This document shows, piece after piece, positions 8,968-17,351 of a stretch of DNA of 64,000 nucleotides. This stretch comes from Deltaproteobacteria bacterium (GTDB lineage Bacteria; Desulfobacterota; Dissulfuribacteria; Dissulfuribacterales; UBA3076): positions 21,998-85,997 of the forward strand of contig JAGYNZ010000008.1 in the NCBI GenBank assembly GCA_018399745.1, in the 5' to 3' direction. The notes under the pieces were generated by a model. It was not told the DNA's origin, ran no database searches, and saw only the letters and a program-made list of their open reading frames with translations. The position numbers and the translations under genes are program-made. Positions within the stretch are counted from its first letter, which is position 1. Each line of letters starts with the position of its first letter.

Positions 8968-10974
8968 ATGTACTCGACCCCTCATAGCATGATCATATCA
9001 AGCCTGCAACAGGGGATTGAAAGAGGTGTGGCATGGTTATTGGATAACCACCGGCCGGAAGGATTCTGGGTAGGGAACCTGGAAACCAACTCTTGCATGG
9101 AGGCTGAGTGGGTTCTAGCCATGCATTTCCTTGGTGTAGAAGATGATCCGAAGTATGAATCGGTTGTACGGGCGATCCTGAACGAGCAGCGGCCTGACGG
9201 TTCATGGGAGGTATACTATCAGGCGCCCATGGGCGACATCAACGTTACGGTAGAGTGTTATACAGCGCTCAGGGCCTCCGGCATGTCAGTTGATTCGCCG
9301 CCTCTCTGCAAGGCGAGAAATTGGATCTTGGAGCATGGCGGGCTGGTTGGCCTTCGGGTCTTTACCAGGTACTGGCTTGCCCTTTTTGGTGAATGGCCCT
9401 GGGATGCTACCCCGGCCCTGCCTCCGGAAATCATATTCCTGCCATCATGGGCACCGTTTAATGTCTACCGGTTTGCATCTTGGGCCCGGGGCACCATTAT
9501 CCCGTTGACAGTGCTGAGGGCCAGGCGTACGGTCAGAGAACTCCCGCCGGAATATCGGATCGATGAGCTTTTTCCTGAGATACGAGAACGATTTGATTAC
9601 CGGTCGATCGGCAAAAATACCTCTTTCCGGCAGCGCCCCTTTTATTTATTTGACCGTTTGTTGAGTCGGTATACCAGGTTTCCGTTTTGTCCAGGCAGGG
9701 AATTGGCCATCCGGCAATGTCTGGAGTGGATCATTCGTCATCAAGAGGCGGACGGGGCATGGAGCGGCATTCAGCCGCCATGGATCTATTCGCTCTTGGC
9801 TTTGCATGCAGAGGGATATGCCCTTGATCATCCGGTGCTGGCAGCTGGCCTTGATGCCTGGAATAAATACTGGAAATTCGAGAAAAATGGGGCTACCTAT
9901 CTCCAGGCAAGCGATACGCCTGTATGGGATACTCTGCTTTCACTCCTGGCCACTCTGGACTGCGATCAGGATTTCAATTTAACACCTCAGATGCAAGCCG
10001 CTTTGGAGTGGATTCTGAACGAACAGGTTATGGCGGGAGGGGACTGGCAGGTCTATGTCAAAGACGTGGAGCCTGGTGGATGGGCATTTGAGAGGCAAAA
10101 CGATTTTTATCCCGATGTGGATGATACGGCAGTGGCCGTAATTGTACTGCTCAGGTTGCTGCCTGCGCTGGACTCCGTTCTGCGGAGCCGGGTTGATCTG
10201 GCTATACGCAGGGCAGTGGCCTGGATGAGTGCCATGCAGAGTTCAAACGGCGGCTGGGGTGCCTTCGACAAAGACAATACCAGCCATTTTATTACCCTTA
10301 TTCCCTTTTGCGATTTCGGCGAGACGCTGGATCCGCCGAGTGTTGATGTGACGGCCCATGTACTGGAGGCCTTGGGACTTCTGGGACGGGGGATGGATGA
10401 TCCTGTTGTTGCCAGGGCCTACAGATATATCCGGGCGGAACAGGAAAAGGATGGTAGCTGGTTCGGCCGCTGGGGAGTTAATCATATTTATGGAACAGCC
10501 GCGGTTATGCCAGCCCTGAAGGCCATTGGCGAGGATATGAATGCGCTCTACGTTCAAAAGGCTGCCCGATGGATCGTGGACCACCAGAACCCGGATGGTG
10601 GCTGGGGTGAAAGCTGCGGCTCTTATATGGATATCACACTCAGAGGACGTGGTCCCAGTACTGCGTCACAGACCGGCTGGGCACTGATGGCCCTTGTGGC
10701 CACAGGATCCCATACCTATGATCAGATAATTGAAAGGGGGCTGGAATGGCTGCTGGTAACGCAACGCGCTGACGGTACCTGGAATGAGCCACAATATACC
10801 GGCACCGGTTTCCCCGGCTATGGGACAGGCGAACGCACTGACATTGCCAAAGCGGCGGATAATCTGGATCAAGGCAGCGAGCTTTCCAGAGGTTTTATGT
10901 TAAACTACAATATGTATCGCCATTATTTTCCGCTCATGGCTATGGGCAGAGCCCGGCATCACCTCAGTGAGTGA
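8968..10974 (+). CDS. shc: Squalene-hopene cyclase
   Basis: 668 residues from the ATG at 8968. Catalytic DVDDTA is at about residues 383-388, matching the DXDD acid that protonates squalene. Many QW repeats are present (for example QSSNGGWGAF, QEKDGSWFGRWG, QNPDGGWGES, QRADGTWNE), which stabilise the double alpha-barrel. The protein is a monotopic membrane enzyme that makes hopene or diplopterol without oxygen. The start at 8968 was taken because GAAAGG lies about 11 bases before it; GTG at 8956 or ATG at 8989 are possible. Hopanoid genes flank it on both sides. Confidence 0.97.
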   Translation: MYSTPHSMIISSLQQGIERGVAWLLDNHRPEGFWVGNLETNSCMEAEWVLAMHFLGVEDDPKYESVVRAILNEQRPDGSWEVYYQAPMGDINVTVECYTALRASGMSVDSPPLCKARNWILEHGGLVGLRVFTRYWLALFGEWPWDATPALPPEIIFLPSWAPFNVYRFASWARGTIIPLTVLRARRTVRELPPEYRIDELFPEIRERFDYRSIGKNTSFRQRPFYLFDRLLSRYTRFPFCPGRELAIRQCLEWIIRHQEADGAWSGIQPPWIYSLLALHAEGYALDHPVLAAGLDAWNKYWKFEKNGATYLQASDTPVWDTLLSLLATLDCDQDFNLTPQMQAALEWILNEQVMAGGDWQVYVKDVEPGGWAFERQNDFYPDVDDTAVAVIVLLRLLPALDSVLRSRVDLAIRRAVAWMSAMQSSNGGWGAFDKDNTSHFITLIPFCDFGETLDPPSVDVTAHVLEALGLLGRGMDDPVVARAYRYIRAEQEKDGSWFGRWGVNHIYGTAAVMPALKAIGEDMNALYVQKAARWIVDHQNPDGGWGESCGSYMDITLRGRGPSTASQTGWALMALVATGSHTYDQIIERGLEWLLVTQRADGTWNEPQYTGTGFPGYGTGERTDIAKAADNLDQGSELSRGFMLNYNMYRHYFPLMAMGRARHHLSE

Positions 10975-11063
10975 AGTTCGCGAACAGTTATAACAGAGGT
11001 TCAAAGGTTCAGAGGTTCAGAGGTTAGATCACCTCAGCGAGTAAAATCCGCAAACAGTTATAA
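10958..11063. repeat. Duplicated end of shc plus short tandem repeats
   Basis: A 36-base segment spanning the shc stop codon (10958-10993) recurs 70 bases later (11028-11063) with about five differences. The spacer between the copies consists of several AGGTTCAGAGG-like units. Both copies end in AACAGTTATAA, a member of the intergenic repeat family noted elsewhere in the window. This looks like a tandem duplication of the gene end followed by drift. The rest of the gap up to the response-regulator gene shows nothing recognisable. Confidence 0.75.
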
Positions 11064-11268
11064 ATCTACTCTGTAACACCGAGACAGTTCCCTATATTTA
11101 TTTGCAGAACAACATTTCCTCAATTTTTGTTTTTTCCTGCGACCAAGAAACTACTCAATATCCAATCACACAGGTGGAAAATCTTTCATAGAAACTTATG
11201 CAAATGATTCTATTTTCCGTAAAGTCTAATGAAGTGGTCGGCAAAATTATCAAAGAAGGAAATGCCAT

Positions 11269-12558
11269 GTGATAATGAAGTACAAAATACTTATAGTTGA
11301 AGACAATAAAAAGCTGGCATGCCTTTTTAAAGAGGCCCTGGGTGATGAGTATGATATACGTCTTGTCCATGATTTGAAACAGGCCAAGTCCTGTCTAGAT
11401 GGTATCCATGGTCTTTTATTGGATCTCCAGCTTCCAGATGGCGAGGGGCTGAGTCTTATCAGGCCTGTTCGGCAGATAAATCCTTCCTGCGTGATAATTG
11501 TAGTTACAGCTTACGGTACTATCCAGAAAGCAGTTGAGGCTTTAAAATTTGGGGCTACTGATTTCCTGGAGAAGCCTGTGGATCTTGAGGCCCTTGTCCA
11601 GCGGTTTCAGGATTTGTTCCCGTTGCAGGGATTACAAGACCTCGTAGCTGAATCATCCGAGATGGTTGAGATACTGCAAATGGCCGATCGTGTGGCTTCT
11701 ACACCTTTCCCTGTTCTTGTTACGGGAGATACTGGAACCGGAAAGGATGTGCTGGCCCGTTATATTCATCAACACAGCGGCCGGGAAAAATTCATAGGGC
11801 TCAACTGTGCAAGTGTGCCACACGAATTGGCAGATTCAATGTTGTTTGGTCATCTAAAGGGCAGTTTTACAGGGGCAATAGAGACACGTAAAGGCCTTCT
11901 TTCTGCAGCCAAGGGAGGGACTCTTTTTCTGGATGAGATTGGAGAACTACCTCTGTCTCTTCAGGCAAAGCTCTTGAGATTTTTAGACTCTGGTTGTTAT
12001 CTGGCATTGGGTAGCAGCCAAGAATCCAAAAGCGATGCCCGGATCGTTGCAGCGACAAACAAGGACCTTAAAAAGGCTGTAAAAAATGGCTTTTTCAGGA
12101 AAGATCTACACTTTCGTCTTACAACCTTTCCAATTCATATTCCGTCCCTCATGGACAGAAAGGACGACATTATTCCCTTGGTTCACCATCACCTTGAAAG
12201 AGTTAAACAGGTGCTTGGCCGTAGGATCCGTTTATCAGATGGTGCCAAGGAACTTCTTCTGGACTATTATTTTCCGGGAAATGTAAGAGAACTTTTCAAT
12301 TTACTGGATCGAACTGCACTTTTGACAGGAGGCGACATTACTCATGGCTCCCTGAGACCGTTTTTAAGCCCTCCTCCTGAAGATAAGCCGGCGCCGGGTG
12401 ATTTCTGGTCGGAAAGCAGGGGCCATGTCTTGAAAAAGGAAAAAGAACTAATAGGCGCGGCCCTGACAGCAACTGGGGGTAATAAGGCAGCTGCGGCCCG
12501 TGCCCTTAAAGTCAGTTATAAGACCCTTTTTAATAAGATGAAAAAAATGGGTTTATGA
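11269..12558 (+). CDS. Sigma-54-dependent response regulator (NtrC family), no adjacent kinase
   Basis: 429 residues: receiver domain with phospho-acceptor D52 (LLLDLQLPDG), an AAA+ sigma-54 interaction domain with Walker A GDTGTGKD at 153-160, the sigma-54 contact loop GSFTGA at 198-203 and Walker B GTLFLDEIGE, then a Fis-type helix-turn-helix in the last 35 residues (GNKAAAARALKVSYKTLFNKM). It should bind upstream activating sites and open sigma-54 promoters when phosphorylated. No histidine kinase is beside it, so its partner is elsewhere. GTG at 11269 is taken as start because AAGGA precedes it at suitable distance; ATG at 11275 is the alternative. Confidence 0.92.
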   Translation: MIMKYKILIVEDNKKLACLFKEALGDEYDIRLVHDLKQAKSCLDGIHGLLLDLQLPDGEGLSLIRPVRQINPSCVIIVVTAYGTIQKAVEALKFGATDFLEKPVDLEALVQRFQDLFPLQGLQDLVAESSEMVEILQMADRVASTPFPVLVTGDTGTGKDVLARYIHQHSGREKFIGLNCASVPHELADSMLFGHLKGSFTGAIETRKGLLSAAKGGTLFLDEIGELPLSLQAKLLRFLDSGCYLALGSSQESKSDARIVAATNKDLKKAVKNGFFRKDLHFRLTTFPIHIPSLMDRKDDIIPLVHHHLERVKQVLGRRIRLSDGAKELLLDYYFPGNVRELFNLLDRTALLTGGDITHGSLRPFLSPPPEDKPAPGDFWSESRGHVLKKEKELIGAALTATGGNKAAAARALKVSYKTLFNKMKKMGL

Positions 12559-12770
12559 AATTCGGCATCTTGCATGGTAAGCCAAAAGTAATTTATTATT
12601 TGTTATTAGTGTAATTTGGCGGTGAAGTCAGAAATCAGATCTGTTTAATCAATTTTTTGCAATTTTTTGTGAAATAAGTGTAAACCGGAAAAGCGAGGCT
12701 GAATCGAACCTTTATAGAGGCTTATCTTTAGCGTTTAATAATCTTTGCAGGCAGTAAAGAATCACGTTGA

Positions 12771-12799
12771 TTGACATAGTATAGGTTGAACAGTACATT
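12771..12799 (+). promoter_or_regulatory. Likely sigma-70 promoter of the tatA-resB-ccsA run
   Basis: A perfect -35 box TTGACA (12771-12776), a 17-base spacer and a -10 box TACATT (12794-12799). It lies about 60 bases upstream of tatA in an otherwise featureless 300-base gap, and AGGAG precedes the tatA start. Nothing else was recognised in that gap. Confidence 0.6.
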
Positions 12800-12861
12800 A
12801 AAACAGAATTTATGATCTGTCTTAATATTCGGCGGTCTTTTTTCTAGGAGAGGAATATAGG

Positions 12862-13065
12862 ATGTTTGGGTTAGGGGTGCCTGAGCTGCTGATAATTTTA
12901 GTTATAATTCTAGTCATTTTTGGTGCTGGTAAGCTGCCAAAAATCGGTGAGGGCCTTGGAAAAGGTATCAGCAACTTCAAAAAGTCTATAAAGGAGAATG
13001 GAGATATTGAAGATGATGCCAGCCAGGATGAAAAGACCGGTTCATCATCGCGTCATAAAAAATAA
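12862..13065 (+). CDS. tatA: TatA/E-family twin-arginine translocase subunit (copy 1)
   Basis: 67 residues: short N-terminal transmembrane helix ([16 protein letters not shown]), the conserved [14 protein letters not shown] hinge, an amphipathic helix ([10 protein letters not shown]) and a charged tail. TatA forms the protein-conducting part of the Tat system for folded, cofactor-carrying proteins. No tatC is in the window. A second tatA-like gene lies 2.4 kb downstream, and both flank the cytochrome c maturation genes resB and ccsA. TatA versus TatE/TatB cannot be decided strictly, but the short tail favours TatA. Confidence 0.93.
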   Translation: MFGLGVPELLIILVIILVIFGAGKLPKIGEGLGKGISNFKKSIKENGDIEDDASQDEKTGSSSRHKK

Positions 13066-13124
13066 TCATTTCCTTAAGGCAGACCATATCTGCTAAATAT
13101 AGATCTCAGCCCTAAATCCGCTAT

Positions 13125-14486
13125 ATGAAAATATTATCCTCGACCTATCAAGATACTTCAATCTGGCGATTCTTTTCTTCGGTTCGTCTGGCCGTATTCC
13201 TTTTAATTACTTTGGCAATAACCTCTATTATCGGTACGGTTATACCCCAAGGTGAAACACTTCAGTTCTATCTTGAAACGTTTGGCCCCAATTTTTTTCG
13301 AATCATAAAAGCCCTCCACTTGTATGACACATATCATTCCTGGTGGTATCTGACTTTACTCGGACTGTTTAGTATTAACCTTATAATCTGTACGCTGAGA
13401 CGTTTGCCGTTCACGCTCAAACTTTGCAGGAGAGACAGCCTTTCATTGGATTCCGAGCGTCTCTTAAAGATGCCCTTTAAAAAAGATTGGGAGACAAAAA
13501 AACAACTGGATAATGATTCCACTCAATCGATCATCTCAGCGTTTAAAAAGGTCGGCGGTAAATTCCGTGAACGCGATGGGGTAGATGGGGGGAGACTCTT
13601 TCTGGCTGAACGCGGAAAATGGAGCTACTGGGGTGTCTACGCTCTGCATGGCAGTATTTTGATTATTTTTATCGGTGCCCTGGTAGGATTATTCCTGGGG
13701 TTTAAGGGTAGCGTCATGTTACCGGAGGGTGAGACAATAGATTATATTGTAAACAGACAGACGGGAAAGCGCATATCCCTTGGCTTCTCAGTCCGTTGTA
13801 ATCGTTTTAATATCGCCTTTTACGATAATGGCGCACCCAAAGAGTACCGATCTGACTTAACAGTATTAAATGACGATAAAGAGGTCTTTCATAAGTCCAT
13901 TGTTGTCAATGATCCTATGAAATATAAGGGCATTACTTTTTATCAGGCAAGTTATCGGGCTATTCCTGAGGTAACAGTGCAGGTCTCCAATTCTGATAAT
14001 ATGCAGCGTTCCCTCACCATTTCAGCGTTTCAAAAGACCATATGGCCGGAAGAACAACTGAGCTTTAGTTTGATTCAATATCAGCCAAACGTCCATGGAA
14101 GGCCAGCAGCTCAGATATGGATTGCAGACAATGAAGGTCGAGCGGGTAATTTCTGGCTTTTGGAAGGAAGAGAAAGAGAATTTAAACAGAGTGGAAACCT
14201 GTATAAGATGTCACTATCTACTGCCAAACAACGATATCTTACGGGGCTACAAGTCAAGAAGGATCCGGGTGTCTGGATAGTATGGTTGGGTTGTACTGTA
14301 CTTATTGCAGGTTTCTCCGTGGTGTTCTGGGTTCCGCATAGACGTTTGTGGCTGTGGATAGGTCGCCGGAAGGGCAGGACCTTTGTGATTTTGTCCGGTC
14401 AGACTAATAAGAATAAATTGCAGTTGGAAAAAGACATCAAAAAGATTGAAGAGGCCTTGAATTCCAATTTAGGAGTAGGGCAATGA
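13125..14486 (+). CDS. resB: ResB/Ccs1-family cytochrome c biogenesis protein
   Basis: 453 residues. N-terminal motif FFSSVRLAVFLLITLAI and IGTVIPQGE are typical of ResB. Hydrophobic segments lie at about residues 23-42, 72-90 and 170-195, then a large periplasmic domain, and a final helix at about 383-404. With CcsA it forms the system II haem-lyase complex that attaches haem to CXXCH motifs on the outer face of the membrane, which fits the multihaem cytochromes at the right end of the window. The stop overlaps the ccsA start by 4 bases, so they are translationally coupled. Confidence 0.93.
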   Translation: MKILSSTYQDTSIWRFFSSVRLAVFLLITLAITSIIGTVIPQGETLQFYLETFGPNFFRIIKALHLYDTYHSWWYLTLLGLFSINLIICTLRRLPFTLKLCRRDSLSLDSERLLKMPFKKDWETKKQLDNDSTQSIISAFKKVGGKFRERDGVDGGRLFLAERGKWSYWGVYALHGSILIIFIGALVGLFLGFKGSVMLPEGETIDYIVNRQTGKRISLGFSVRCNRFNIAFYDNGAPKEYRSDLTVLNDDKEVFHKSIVVNDPMKYKGITFYQASYRAIPEVTVQVSNSDNMQRSLTISAFQKTIWPEEQLSFSLIQYQPNVHGRPAAQIWIADNEGRAGNFWLLEGREREFKQSGNLYKMSLSTAKQRYLTGLQVKKDPGVWIVWLGCTVLIAGFSVVFWVPHRRLWLWIGRRKGRTFVILSGQTNKNKLQLEKDIKKIEEALNSNLGVGQ

Positions 14487-15331
14487 CCTTTTCCAGTTCA
14501 TACCTTTTTGGTTTAACGACGTTCATATACATGGGGGCCGCTGCTCTATATTTGATACGCTGGATCTTCAGGGTACGAAAGGTAGGGTTGCTGGCTACGT
14601 TTGTTACGATTTCAGGCCTTGTAATTCAGACAGTTGGAATAGGTCTGAGGTGGATAGAGTCCTACCAATTAGGCTATGGCCACGCGCCCCTCTCAAATCT
14701 TTATGAGTCCCTGGTGTTTTTTTCTTGGATAACGGTATTGGTTTACTTGATTATAGAATGGCAGACTAGACAACGTGTGATCGGGGCCTTTACAACTCCA
14801 TTTGCTTCTCTGTCTATGGCCTATGCATCTTTTAGCCCTAATATTGAAGATAAAATACAGCCTCTCATACCAGCCCTTAAGAGCAATTGGCTCATTGCCC
14901 ATGTTGTAACGTGTTTTCTTGGATATGCGTCTTTTGCCGTTGCCTGCGGACTGGGTATCATGTACCTTTTTAAAAATAGATACAGTGGGGCATCAGGGGG
15001 GCTCATAGGTGTTATGCCTGATTGCAAAATCCTGGATGAGTTGATACACCAAACAATTATTTTTGGTTTCCTGTGGTTGAGCCTCGGCATAATTACAGGG
15101 GCCATTTGGGCCAACGATGCTTGGGGAACATACTGGAGTTGGGACCCAAAGGAGACCTGGTCATTAATAACCTGGTTTGTATATGCTACGGCCCTGCATG
15201 CAAGATTTGTCAGGGGCTGGACTGGTCGCAGGATCGCTTACTTATCGATAATAGGTTTTGTCTCAGTCTTGTTTACATACTTTGGGGTAAATTTTCTACT
15301 TTCAGGATTACACAGTTACGGATCACAGTAA
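14483..15331 (+). CDS. ccsA: CcsA/ResC-family cytochrome c biogenesis protein
   Basis: 282 residues with about eight transmembrane segments. The tryptophan-rich haem-handling WWD-type signature is clear (WGTYWSWDPKETWSLITW), with conserved flanking histidines, including one in ATALHARF. It is the partner of ResB in system II cytochrome c synthesis. The ATG overlaps the resB stop (ATGA). Downstream, a short gap with no strong terminator leads to a second tatA. Confidence 0.95.
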   Translation: MTFSSSYLFGLTTFIYMGAAALYLIRWIFRVRKVGLLATFVTISGLVIQTVGIGLRWIESYQLGYGHAPLSNLYESLVFFSWITVLVYLIIEWQTRQRVIGAFTTPFASLSMAYASFSPNIEDKIQPLIPALKSNWLIAHVVTCFLGYASFAVACGLGIMYLFKNRYSGASGGLIGVMPDCKILDELIHQTIIFGFLWLSLGIITGAIWANDAWGTYWSWDPKETWSLITWFVYATALHARFVRGWTGRRIAYLSIIGFVSVLFTYFGVNFLLSGLHSYGSQ

Positions 15332-15412
15332 GGATTGCAGGATTATAGGATTAAAAAAAACCGTATTGTTAAAATCTACTAATATTTCTCCAAAAGTCTA
15401 AAGAGGGTTTTA

Positions 15413-15637
15413 ATGTTTGGCTTAGGCACACAAGAACTGTTAATTATCCTGGTGATTGCCTTTTTTATCTTTGGGGGCAAAAAGCTTCCGGAAATAGGCG
15501 CGGGACTTGGAAAGGGTCTGAGGGCATTCAAGTCCGGTTTGAAAGACATTGAAAATGAGGTCGATTCGGAAAAGCTTCCTAATAACAAATCCAACAGTTC
15601 GTCAGATACAGACACACAAAGTAAGAAAAAGGTCTAA
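15413..15637 (+). CDS. tatA: TatA/E-family twin-arginine translocase subunit (copy 2)
   Basis: 74 residues with the same layout as the first copy: [27 protein letters not shown], an amphipathic helix and a polar, charged tail. GAGGG precedes the ATG. The two copies are clearly related but not recent duplicates, since the helices and tails differ. One may work as TatA and the other as a TatE or TatB-like subunit; the sequence does not settle this. Confidence 0.92.
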   Translation: MFGLGTQELLIILVIAFFIFGGKKLPEIGAGLGKGLRAFKSGLKDIENEVDSEKLPNNKSNSSSDTDTQSKKKV

Positions 15638-15670
15638 CGGCTTCACGGATTGCGCTTAGTATAGTGTAGC

Positions 15671-16576
15671 ATGCCTTTCTGCAAACAAGCTATGATTTTA
15701 GCCGCAGGTCTGGGCACACGACTGCGACCTATTTCTTTTTATTTACCGAAGCCTTTATTCCCGGTATTAAACATCCCCTTGCTCTACAGGTTAATTTGCC
15801 AGCTTGAGGAGGCAGGGTTCAGAAAGATTGTGATCAACTGCTTTCACCTTGCACATCGGATAATGGAGTTGGTGGGGTCTTATAGGATAAGGGCTGAAAT
15901 TATTACATTGGTGGAACCGTCACTGCTGGGGACAGGGGGCGCGCTTAGAAATGCTCTGCCTCATATCTCTCGGGACGGACCCCTGCTGGTTATAAACGGA
16001 GATTTGGTAACAGACCTTAATCCGGCCCAGGTAGTTAATCAGCATCGGTACCACGGAGCTATAGCATCTCTGGTTGTTCACAAGAGGGAACCGTGGAACA
16101 ATATAGCCGTAAGGGACGAAAAGATCTCGGGTTTTAATGACAGCGGGCCATATGCCATGGCCTTTACGGGCATTTCTGTGCTGGAACCGGAATTTATAAG
16201 GACCATTCCTGAAGATTGTCCGAGTTCCTTGATTGATGCATTCAAGGTCGTAATTAATAAGGGTGACCGCCTGCAGCCCCTGAGAGCTGATCAATTTGCC
16301 GGTCATTACATTTGGGAGGATATAGGGTCGCCCGGGGGGTATCTGTCGGCCCATAAAGTGCTTTTTGCAGGTGAAAATAACCGGTGCCTGGTTGGACGAG
16401 AGACTGAGTTACCAGGCGATCTCATATGGAAGGACTGGGTCTCTATAGGCCCTGGAGTGAGTTTGGGATCTGACATCACCCTTTGTCGAAGCGTGATCTG
16501 GGAGGGAAGTACTGTCCCTTCCGGAACAGTTCTTGAGGATTGCGTTTTTTGTCCTTATGGAAACATTAGTTCTTGA
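15671..16576 (+). CDS. Sugar-phosphate nucleotidyltransferase
   Basis: 301 residues. The nucleotide-binding signature is AAGLGTRLRPISFYLPKPLFPV near the N-terminus, with INGDLVTDLN as the metal-binding aspartate region, followed by WEDIGSPGGYL and a C-terminal part resembling left-handed beta-helix repeats. It should make an NDP-sugar from a sugar 1-phosphate and NTP; the GMPP/RmlA-like group cannot be narrowed further. An internal ATG at 15692 (MILAAGLG) is an alternative start. It follows the second tatA by 33 bases. Confidence 0.85.
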   Translation: MPFCKQAMILAAGLGTRLRPISFYLPKPLFPVLNIPLLYRLICQLEEAGFRKIVINCFHLAHRIMELVGSYRIRAEIITLVEPSLLGTGGALRNALPHISRDGPLLVINGDLVTDLNPAQVVNQHRYHGAIASLVVHKREPWNNIAVRDEKISGFNDSGPYAMAFTGISVLEPEFIRTIPEDCPSSLIDAFKVVINKGDRLQPLRADQFAGHYIWEDIGSPGGYLSAHKVLFAGENNRCLVGRETELPGDLIWKDWVSIGPGVSLGSDITLCRSVIWEGSTVPSGTVLEDCVFCPYGNISS

Positions 16577-16619
16577 CTAATCGGATTGAATTAACGCCTT
16601 TAATCGACTAATCTAAGTT

Positions 16620-17294
16620 ATGTCACTTGTTAGGGCGGAAGTACTTGAAAAAACGTATATAGCCGGCGAAATTACTGTCAGGGCCATACGCGGAGTTGAT
16701 TTTGACATTGAACGGGCTTCATTTGTTGCTTTTGTCGGCCCGTCAGGAAGCGGAAAAAGTACTCTGCTGAACATGATTGGTTGTCTTGACTTTCCAACCA
16801 GCGGCTTTCTTGAAGTCGCAGGGCAGGATGTGACAGGTCTTCGCTCAAGGGAATCGGCCCGTTTTCGGGGAGAGCATATTGGTTTCATTTTTCAGGATTT
16901 CAACCTAATTTCCGTACTCACTGTATTTGAAAATGTGGAATATCCTTTGCTGATGGTGCAAAACTGGCCGAAGCAGAAACGGCAGAAACGGGTACAGGAG
17001 TTGTTAAAATCAGTGGAAATGGCGGATCAGGGAACCAAATACCCCAGCCAGATCTCCGGTGGCCAGAAGCAGCGGGTGGCAGTGGCGCGTGCCCTGGTTA
17101 CCAATGCCAAACTGGTGCTTGCCGATGAACCCACTGCCAACCTGGACAGTAAGACCTCCAACCGTATTATTGAACTTATGAAAGATATGCGGGATGAGTT
17201 CGGCACCACCTTTATCTTCTCGACCCATGACCCCAAAGTGATGAAGAACGCTGAAACTATTTTTACCCTGGAAGACGGAAGATTGAAAGGCTGA
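16620..17294 (+). CDS. ABC transporter ATP-binding protein (LolD/MacB type)
   Basis: 224 residues, a complete nucleotide-binding domain. Walker A GPSGSGKST, Q-loop FIFQDFNLI, ABC signature SGGQKQRVAVARAL, Walker B LVLADEPTANLD and the H-loop STHDP are all intact. The ANLD ending of Walker B is typical of the LolD/MacB/FtsE branch that powers extraction of lipids, lipoproteins or peptides and does not pump small solutes. The next gene encodes the matching FtsX-type permease. Length is normal. Confidence 0.95.
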   Translation: MSLVRAEVLEKTYIAGEITVRAIRGVDFDIERASFVAFVGPSGSGKSTLLNMIGCLDFPTSGFLEVAGQDVTGLRSRESARFRGEHIGFIFQDFNLISVLTVFENVEYPLLMVQNWPKQKRQKRVQELLKSVEMADQGTKYPSQISGGQKQRVAVARALVTNAKLVLADEPTANLDSKTSNRIIELMKDMRDEFGTTFIFSTHDPKVMKNAETIFTLEDGRLKG

Positions 17295-17351
17295 AGGTAG
17301 ATATACTGATAGTAACAAATAACCTTCTACCTGAACAATCTATGTAATTTT

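Noticed and set aside
12676..12688. Motif AAGTGTAAACCGG shared with AAGTGTAAACTGG at 61391
   Set aside because: Two occurrences of a 13-base string with one mismatch in AT-rich gaps could be chance; no symmetry or consistent distance to genes.
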